A stretch of 15,047 nucleotides of DNA, taken from the NCBI GenBank assembly GCA_937895985.1, contig CALBKL010000329.1:1-15047 (forward strand), written 5' to 3'. The notes under the pieces are model-generated. The model was not told the DNA's origin, ran no database searches, and saw only the letters and a list, made by a program, of their open reading frames with translations. Numbering within the stretch: the stretch's first letter is position 1; each line of letters opens with the position of its first letter. The stretch comes from an uncultured Solobacterium sp. Its GTDB lineage: Bacteria > Bacillota_I > Bacilli_A > Erysipelotrichales > Erysipelotrichaceae. Below, piece by piece: positions 9,909-15,047 of this stretch. The translations under genes and the position numbers were made by a program.

Positions 9909-10802
9909 CTAGCCTTCATCTAAGCAATTCAATATTTCTAAGATACGGTTTAAATCTGCGGTATCTGTATATCGAATTGTAAGTTTTTTGTTCTGAATTG
10001 TTACCTTCGTGCCAAGCTTCACAGAAATCTGATGTTCTAGATCGTGGATGATTGGATCACGTTTCTTTTCTGGTTTTGTTTTGTTTGGTTTTTCTTCTTC
10101 TGCATTAATATCTCTAACGTAGGCTTCTACTTCACGAACAGACATCTTTTCCTTCATGATTTTCTCAGCCGCATCGAGCATTTCCATCTCATCTTTTAAG
10201 CCAAGTAGTGGACGAACATGTCCCATTGCTAGTCTTTTATCTACGACTAATTTTTGAATCTCAGAAGGAAGTTTTAAGAGTCTCATGATATTTGCACAAT
10301 ATTCACGAGATTTACCAACTCTCTCTGCTAGTTTTTCTTGTGTATAGCCTAGTTTTTTTACAAGTGAGTCATAAGCTGTAGCCTCTTCAATTGCGTTTAA
10401 GTCTTCACGTTGTACATTCTCTAAGATGGCAATTTCCATCATCTGTTCTTCTGTAAAATCTACAGAAATTGCAGGTACAACCTTAAGTCCAGCAATCTTC
10501 GCTGCACGTAAACGTCTTTCACCAGTGATTAGATCATAACCACTGACACTCTTGCGTACGAGTAATGGTGTAAAGATTCCATGTGTTCGAATGGAATCTG
10601 CTAATTCATTTAACGCAGTTTGATCAAATTCTTTTCTTGGCTGATAAGGATTTGGTCTAATTTCTTCAATTGCGATTTCTACTTCTCTTCTGCCTGGCAC
10701 TTCCTTTGCGCTACTTTGAATGTCGTCAAGGAACTGTTCAACATTTGATCCGAAGATAGAATCTAAACCACGTCCTAAGCCTTTTTGTTTTTTCTCTGCC
10801 AT
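9909..10802 (-). CDS. parB: Chromosome partitioning protein ParB (Spo0J)
   Basis: A 297-aa CTP-dependent DNA clamp that loads at parS and spreads. The N-terminal KGLGRGLDSIFG (7-18) is the motif that stimulates the ParA ATPase. The CTP-binding signature GERRLRA is at 94-100, and ENVQRED at 128-134. The helix-turn-helix region is YTQEKLAERVGKSREYCANIM (about 153-173). Arg166 and Gly194 sit at positions where ParB and Noc proteins differ, and both match ParB. A basic linker (NKTKPEKKRDP) leads to the C-terminal dimerisation domain. The gene follows parA by 3 bases. I did not find a parS match in this window. Confidence 0.95.
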   Translation of the reverse strand: MAEKKQKGLGRGLDSIFGSNVEQFLDDIQSSAKEVPGRREVEIAIEEIRPNPYQPRKEFDQTALNELADSIRTHGIFTPLLVRKSVSGYDLITGERRLRAAKIAGLKVVPAISVDFTEEQMMEIAILENVQREDLNAIEEATAYDSLVKKLGYTQEKLAERVGKSREYCANIMRLLKLPSEIQKLVVDKRLAMGHVRPLLGLKDEMEMLDAAEKIMKEKMSVREVEAYVRDINAEEEKPNKTKPEKKRDPIIHDLEHQISVKLGTKVTIQNKKLTIRYTDTADLNRILEILNCLDEG

Positions 10803-10805
10803 TTT

Positions 10806-11585
10806 CTATCGTTTGATCCTTTCGTTTTGTGTTACTACTTCTTTTACAAGTTGTGCGTAAGCACGCGCACCTTCCGAACGGGTATCATACTCAAAAATTG
10901 ATTGTTCACGAGATGGAGCTTCTGATAAGCGTACATTTCGTGGGATGAAACAGTGGTAAACCTTTTCCTTAAAGTATTTACGTACTTCTTGTTGTACTTC
11001 TACAGATAACTTTGTACGTACATCGAACATCGTTAGAAGTACACCTTCGATAGATAATCGTGGATTCCATAATTTCTGAACCAAACGAATCGTACTTAAT
11101 AACTGTGTTAATCCTTCTAGCGCAAAGTATTCACACTGTACCGGAATCATCACAGAGTCTGCTGCTGTTAATGCGTTTGTATTCAATAAGCCTAGTGCTG
11201 GTGGGCAATCAATAATGATGTAATCATATTGATTTCTTACCGCTTCTAGTTTTCTCTTTAATAGTTGTTCACGACCTGTTTCGTATTGAGCCATATCGAC
11301 ATCTGCACCAGATAAGTCAATGGTTGATGGTAGTACATCTAGTGGTGGCATCTGTAGTGTAACTTTTACATCTTCCACATTTTCATCTCGCATCAAGATG
11401 TCATATACCGTCTTATCAAATCCTACTTTATGTGCTCCGATGCCATGAGTCGCATTTCCCTGTGGATCGAAGTCTACTAATAGGACTCTTTTGCCAATAT
11501 ATGATAAACCTGACGCTAGGTTCATGGATGTAGTCGTTTTACCTACACCACCCTTTTGGTTTGCGATTGCGATGATCTTTCCCAT
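10806..11585 (-). CDS. parA: Chromosome partitioning ATPase ParA (Soj)
   Basis: A 259-aa Walker-type ATPase that binds nucleoid DNA as an ATP dimer and interacts with ParB and, in Bacillus, with DnaA. The deviant Walker A KGGVGKTT is at 11-18, and the switch motif lies in VLLVDFDPQGN (about 34-44). A second motif, YIIIDCPPALG (about 121-131), is also intact. The protein is the short chromosomal type, without the N-terminal DNA-binding extension of plasmid ParA. GGGGAG, 8 nt before the ATG, gives a good ribosome binding site. It lies between noc and parB, 12 and 3 bases away. Confidence 0.96.
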   Translation of the reverse strand: MGKIIAIANQKGGVGKTTTSMNLASGLSYIGKRVLLVDFDPQGNATHGIGAHKVGFDKTVYDILMRDENVEDVKVTLQMPPLDVLPSTIDLSGADVDMAQYETGREQLLKRKLEAVRNQYDYIIIDCPPALGLLNTNALTAADSVMIPVQCEYFALEGLTQLLSTIRLVQKLWNPRLSIEGVLLTMFDVRTKLSVEVQQEVRKYFKEKVYHCFIPRNVRLSEAPSREQSIFEYDTRSEGARAYAQLVKEVVTQNERIKR

Positions 11586-11597
11586 AATACTTCTCCC

Positions 11598-12407
11598 CTA
11601 TGAATTCTTTGGGAAACGGATGATCATGCATACTTCTTGCGGTCTGTCTTCCGTTTCTACTTTTGCTTGAATACCCATTTTTTCAATCAATTTAATACTC
11701 TGATTAATTGTATTTACCGCAATCTGTGTACTCCGAGAGAAACCCTTTGTCTTTTGATGTTTATGTTTCTTCTTCGGAATATCATCTAGACTTGCGATAT
11801 AGTCTTCCGTTTGTCTTACATTAAATTCAGCTGCGACGATATGATGGAATACTTCTTTCTGTCTATCACTAGGTACCGTCAATAACGCACGTGCGTGACG
11901 TTCTGTGATTTTTGTTTCCATGACCGCATCCTGAATCTCAATTGGCAAATTCAATAAGCGAATCTTATTGGCTACTGCGGATTGTGACTTACCTACCTTT
12001 TGTGCAACCTGTTCTTGGGTCAAGCCAGATTGACGCATGATTTGTAAGTAGCTTTTCGCCTCTTCGATTGCGGTTAAGTTTTCACGTTGGATATTTTCAA
12101 CCAGAGCCATTTGTGCTGCTTGGCTTTCATTTGGTGACATGATATAACATGGCACTTCTTTAAAACCAATCATCTTACATGCACGGAATCTTCTTTCCCC
12201 TGTGATAATTTCGTATATATCATTCACTTTTCGAACTGTAATTGGTTGAATTAATCCATTCTCTTTAATCGATAGTGCTAATTCACGTAAAGCTTCCTCA
12301 TCAAATACCAATCTTGGTTGGTATCTTGATGGAACAATTTTTTCCGTTGGGATATCTACGATACGATTGGTATCTTTTCGATCAAATATACTTAAAATAC
12401 TTGGCAT
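11598..12407 (-). CDS. noc: Nucleoid occlusion protein Noc (ParB paralogue)
   Basis: A 269-aa ParB-like protein that in Bacillus binds scattered NBS sites, attaches them to the membrane and blocks Z-ring assembly over the nucleoid. The CTP-binding signature GERRFRA is at 70-76, ENIQREN at 104-110, and the helix-turn-helix spans about 129-150. Gln142, Lys148 and Arg170 match residues reported to give Noc rather than ParB specificity. The first residues, MPSILSIF, are hydrophobic and could form the membrane-targeting helix known for Noc. The end, GFSRSTQIAVNTINQSIKLI, closely resembles Bacillus Noc. GGAGGG, 6 nt upstream, supports the start. It is the gene after rsmG, as in Bacillus. Confidence 0.9.
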   Translation of the reverse strand: MPSILSIFDRKDTNRIVDIPTEKIVPSRYQPRLVFDEEALRELALSIKENGLIQPITVRKVNDIYEIITGERRFRACKMIGFKEVPCYIMSPNESQAAQMALVENIQRENLTAIEEAKSYLQIMRQSGLTQEQVAQKVGKSQSAVANKIRLLNLPIEIQDAVMETKITERHARALLTVPSDRQKEVFHHIVAAEFNVRQTEDYIASLDDIPKKKHKHQKTKGFSRSTQIAVNTINQSIKLIEKMGIQAKVETEDRPQEVCMIIRFPKNS

Positions 12408-12418
12408 ATAACCCTCCC

Positions 12419-13117
12419 TTATAAAGGCTTCTTCTTTATTTGCCCGTAATTGCGTGGATATTGTTGTGGCGTGTGACTTAGCTTGCGGTAGTATAAGTTC
12501 ACACGCATATCTCCTGTATATAAAGATGTATCCTGTGTTTCTTCTAGCTCTACACCAAGCACCTTGGTCGCATGTGCTGCTTCTTTCGCTTCCGCATTAC
12601 CTTGCATACCCTTCATCGCCAGGAATAATCCATTTACTTTGACTAGTGGAATGCATAATTCGGATATGACTCGTAAGTTTGCGACTGCTCTAGCAGTAAC
12701 CACATCATACAATTCACGGTCTGTTTTGACCTGTTCTTCTGCACGTGTGTTATAAACATGGATGTTTTCTAAATGCAGTTGATCAATTACTTCTTGTAGG
12801 AATGTGCACCGTTTTCCTGTTGGTTCAATGAGTGACACATCTAATTCTGGTTTGACGATTTTCCAAACCAGTCCTGGAAACCCCGCTCCAGTTCCAACAT
12901 CCGCTACTTTCCCAAAAATCTTGCCTTTTCCCAGTGGCAAGATGGAATCATAGAAATGTTTCTCTAATATTTCCCCATGTTCCGTGATGGCTGTGAGATT
13001 CATTTTCTCGTTCCACTCAACCAAAAGTTGGGCGTATTGTTCAAGTTGTTTAACCTGTGTTTCTGACAATGAAATTTGTAGCTCTGCTGCTTTTTCTATA
13101 AGTTCTTGTATTGTCAT
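12419..13117 (-). CDS. rsmG: 16S rRNA (guanine527-N7) methyltransferase RsmG
   Basis: A 232-aa SAM-dependent methyltransferase that modifies G527 of 16S rRNA. The SAM-binding motif DVGTGAGFPG is at 73-82, a second site LIEPTGKRCTFLQEV at about 96-110, and TARAVANL at 141-148. The C-terminus RNYGQIKKKPL matches the family's Y-R-x-G-x-P-x-K-x-PL tail. I chose ATG at 13117 because the family begins about 20 residues before the conserved LVEWNEKMNLT (32-42). The open frame runs further upstream to 13267, but that part (13118-13267) is unlike any RsmG and covers a DnaA-box cluster. The ribosome binding site at 13117 is weak. Noc follows after 11 bases. Confidence 0.93.
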   Translation of the reverse strand: MTIQELIEKAAELQISLSETQVKQLEQYAQLLVEWNEKMNLTAITEHGEILEKHFYDSILPLGKGKIFGKVADVGTGAGFPGLVWKIVKPELDVSLIEPTGKRCTFLQEVIDQLHLENIHVYNTRAEEQVKTDRELYDVVTARAVANLRVISELCIPLVKVNGLFLAMKGMQGNAEAKEAAHATKVLGVELEETQDTSLYTGDMRVNLYYRKLSHTPQQYPRNYGQIKKKPL

Positions 13118-13172
13118 AATCTCTGTGTGACCTATTCTATCACCATCACGTCCCCTGTGAAAGATGAAAATA

Positions 13173-13266
13173 TGTTGATAACTTTTTTCTCCACAATTGT
13201 GGATAATTTGTTTTTCCACATCTTGAAAATATTTTATGTTATTTGTGGATAAAATAGTTTTCCACA
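13173..13266. other. Cluster of six DnaA boxes (candidate origin or DnaA control site)
   Basis: Two perfect consensus boxes, read as TGTGGATAA, lie on the minus strand at 13198-13206 and 13244-13252. Four single-mismatch boxes are present: TGTTGATAA at 13173-13181 (minus), TTCTCCACA at 13187-13195 (plus), TTTTCCACA at 13212-13220 (plus) and TTTTCCACA at 13258-13266 (plus). They fill most of the gap between rsmG and the preceding gene. The stretch 13221-13243 is very A/T-rich and could unwind. The density is what an oriC or a DnaA-binding regulatory site looks like. The dnaA gene is not in the window. Confidence 0.75.
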
Positions 13267-13267
13267 A

Positions 13268-13305
13268 ATTGTAAATAATCCTTATTTTAAGTCACTATTT
13301 ACAAT
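13268..13305. repeat. 10-bp inverted repeat across the end of the ThyX-like gene
   Basis: ATTGTAAATA (13268-13277) and TATTTACAAT (13296-13305) form a perfect inverted repeat with an 18-nt spacer that includes the stop codon of the gene ending at 13282. No U tract follows on the minus strand, so a terminator function is doubtful. Confidence 0.4.
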
Positions 13306-13917
13306 AAATGATGCATTTGGTAATGTCTCTACCCAATCACAGAATGCACGCCATTCTGGTAAACGGTGTGTCTTACGCTGTGCATAAATTGTCTTGAGCT
13401 GACGGTAGTTTGTTGTCATACGTGCAGTGATTCTAAAACCTGCTGGATTAGAATAGAGAATCTCAAGATATTTTACTTTTGCTTCTTCATTCAATGCTGT
13501 AACATCTTCTCCAGCTAATTTCTTATCAGAAATCTTCTGTGTTAATTCATTATAGGAATTAACCTTTTCTTTCATGATTTCGATAATACGTGGATCTGTA
13601 TAAGAGATATACACCTCATCTAAGTTGAACTTTGTGATACGGTGCATTGTAGATTGAGAACTAATAAAGTCTAGGAAGTGATAACGCTCTGCCTCTACCC
13701 ATGCTTTATTTGTAAATGTGAGGTCGAACTGTACGATAATTCCATTTAAGAAGTTATCATGTCCACTTCCTGGTTTTGCGCTTGCTAATGCGTGTGTACG
13801 TGGAACGATTGTTCCATCTACTTTTGTTAAATCAACTGCCATAGGATATTTTGAACCCATAACTGCTGAATCCATACCATAGACATTTACATTTGATACT
13901 ACATCTGTATATTTCAT
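13282..13917 (-). CDS. Conserved-looking protein with faint ThyX-like signature
   Basis: A 211-aa soluble protein, encoded 3 bases after mnmG, with a strong ribosome binding site (AGGAAAAGGAAG) inside the end of mnmG, so it is translationally coupled. Two blocks stand out: ERYHFLDFISSQSTMHRITK (77-96) and TTNYRQLKTIYAQRKTHRLP (168-187), followed by EWRAFCDWVETLP. In flavin-dependent thymidylate synthase ThyX, an RHR motif and an N-x-R-x-L-(x)6-R block ending in AQWEI bind FAD and substrate. The second block resembles this, the first only partly (MHR in place of RHR). I also recall similar proteins being common in phages and Bacillota, usually without a function. A ThyX fold is a hypothesis; activity cannot be assumed. 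Confidence 0.75.
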   Translation of the reverse strand: MKYTDVVSNVNVYGMDSAVMGSKYPMAVDLTKVDGTIVPRTHALASAKPGSGHDNFLNGIIVQFDLTFTNKAWVEAERYHFLDFISSQSTMHRITKFNLDEVYISYTDPRIIEIMKEKVNSYNELTQKISDKKLAGEDVTALNEEAKVKYLEILYSNPAGFRITARMTTNYRQLKTIYAQRKTHRLPEWRAFCDWVETLPNASFIVNSDLK

Positions 13918-13920
13918 TTC

Positions 13921-15047
13921 TTATCTTCCTTTTCCTTGTTTAATAGCAATCGCAAGTACCGCGATATCGGCTGGGTTAACACCCGATATTCTGGATGCCT
14001 GTCCCATTGTGGCTGGTTTATACTTCATTAGCTTTTGTCTTCCTTCAATGGATAAGTTATCAACCTCATCATAATTGAAATCAACACCCAGTTTGATACC
14101 TTCCATCTCTTTTAGTTTATTAGCTTCTCGTTTTGCCTTATCGATATAACCTGCATATTTTAGTTCGATATCACATTGGTTAGCAATTTCTTCATCTACT
14201 TCTTCTCCAATCGTAGCGAGAAGTTCTTTTGTTGTGACGTTTGGACGTTTTACTAAATCAATTCCATTAATACCAATATGTGCATCACTTTCATATCCTA
14301 ATGAAGTAAGGTATGCATGTATCTTTTCCTCATCTTGTACGAATGTTGTTTCAGATAGATGTTGTATTAACTTCTTCACATTCTCCATCTTTTCAAGGTA
14401 TGCATCATATCTTTCTTGACCGACAAGTCCAACTTGGCGTCCATATTCAATTAATCTTTGATCAGCGTTATCATGTCTTAACAACAATCTAAACTCTGCA
14501 CGCGATGTTAATAAGCGATATGGTTCTAATGTACCCTTCGTTGTTAAATCATCAACCATGACTCCAATATACGCTTCATTTCTTGCTAGAATGAGTGGTT
14601 CTTTTCCATCAAGTTTCATACATGCGTTTATTCCCGCAAGTAGTCCTTGACCAGCAGCTTCTTCATAGCCTGAAGTTCCGTTAACTTGACCTGCTGTAAA
14701 TAGATTTTCAATCACCTTTGATTCAAAACTTGGCTTCATTTGAATTGGATCGATTGCATCGTATTCAATTGCATATGCATATTTTTTAATTACTGCATTT
14801 TCGAAGCCTGGTAATGAATGAACCATACGTTCTTGGATATCTCTTGGAAGTGATGTAGAGAATCCTTGTAGGTAAATGGTATCTAACTCCAGTGATTCTG
14901 GCTCCAAGAATAATAGATGTCTTGGTTTATCTTGGAAACGTACAAGTTTATCTTCGATAGATGGACAATAACGAGGTCCAACTCCCTTTACGACACCAGA
15001 ATACATACTGGATTTATTGAGATTACCTAAAATATATTCATGTGTTT
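13921..15047 (-). CDS. mnmG: tRNA uridine-34 carboxymethylaminomethyl synthesis enzyme MnmG (3' part)
   Basis: The C-terminal 60 percent or so of MnmG (GidA), an FAD enzyme that acts with MnmE to modify uridine-34 of tRNAs. The frame stays open to the right window edge (THEYILGNLNKSSMYSG), so the start and the N-terminal FAD-binding part lie outside. An internal ATG at 15006 is not the true start. Conserved blocks seen are GVGPRYCPSIEDKLVRF, QVNGTSGYEEAAGQGLLAGI, and LEPYRLLTSRAEFRLLLRHD with NADQRL after it. The C-terminal helical domain, which binds MnmE and tRNA, ends in GVNPADIAVLAIAIKQGKGR. The next gene begins 3 bases downstream. Confidence 0.97.
   Translation of the reverse strand, partial: THEYILGNLNKSSMYSGVVKGVGPRYCPSIEDKLVRFQDKPRHLLFLEPESLELDTIYLQGFSTSLPRDIQERMVHSLPGFENAVIKKYAYAIEYDAIDPIQMKPSFESKVIENLFTAGQVNGTSGYEEAAGQGLLAGINACMKLDGKEPLILARNEAYIGVMVDDLTTKGTLEPYRLLTSRAEFRLLLRHDNADQRLIEYGRQVGLVGQERYDAYLEKMENVKKLIQHLSETTFVQDEEKIHAYLTSLGYESDAHIGINGIDLVKRPNVTTKELLATIGEEVDEEIANQCDIELKYAGYIDKAKREANKLKEMEGIKLGVDFNYDEVDNLSIEGRQKLMKYKPATMGQASRISGVNPADIAVLAIAIKQGKGR

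Noticed and set aside
11885..11896. Perfect palindrome ACGCACGTGCGT with a CACGTG core, considered as a parS site
   Set aside because: Outside the six-base core the arms do not match the parS consensus (GTTTCACGTGAAAC), and the sequence is explained as coding for the conserved HARAL stretch of Noc.

Overview
The window is an origin-proximal chromosomal segment of an AT-rich, low-GC Gram-positive bacterium (Bacillota). A Noc protein next to Soj (ParA) and Spo0J (ParB) points to the Bacilli sensu lato. I lean towards an Erysipelotrichia-like lineage, but that is inference. Nearly everything from 15047 down to 2080 is read on the minus strand. I see no rRNA, tRNA, CRISPR array, insertion sequence or obvious integrated element.

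Right part (15047 to 9909, minus strand): the 3' part of mnmG (tRNA modification), a small unannotated-type protein with a faint ThyX-like C-terminal signature, a 164-bp gap packed with DnaA boxes, rsmG (16S rRNA methyltransferase), then noc, parA/soj and parB/spo0J (chromosome segregation and nucleoid occlusion). The genes from rsmG to parB are separated by 3 to 12 bases and look like one transcription unit.

Middle part (9838 to 3304, minus strand): a complete F1Fo ATP synthase operon, atpI-B-E-F-H-A-G-D-C. A candidate promoter lies between parB and atpI, and a strong intrinsic terminator lies directly after atpC. The c subunit carries two membrane glutamates plus Thr and Tyr at the ion site, which suggests Na+ coupling of the two-carboxylate type.

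Left part: a two-helix membrane protein of unknown function and a GNAT acetyltransferase resembling streptothricin acetyltransferases follow on the minus strand. They converge on a plus-strand pair: a DbpA/YxiN-type DEAD-box RNA helicase and a small membrane-anchored protein of unknown function. A perfect 16-bp hairpin separates the convergent units. A divergent minus-strand gene appears to start at the extreme left edge.

The most notable points are the compact DnaA-box cluster between rsmG and the ThyX-like gene, the unusual protein encoded inside the mnmG-rsmG pair, the predicted Na+-type rotor, a ParB/Noc pair that differs at specificity residues, and a mnmG-rsmG-par-atp order otherwise familiar from Pseudomonas-type origin regions. 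None of this is clearly a new multi-gene system; the DnaA-box cluster and the ThyX-like protein are the best candidates for something undescribed.
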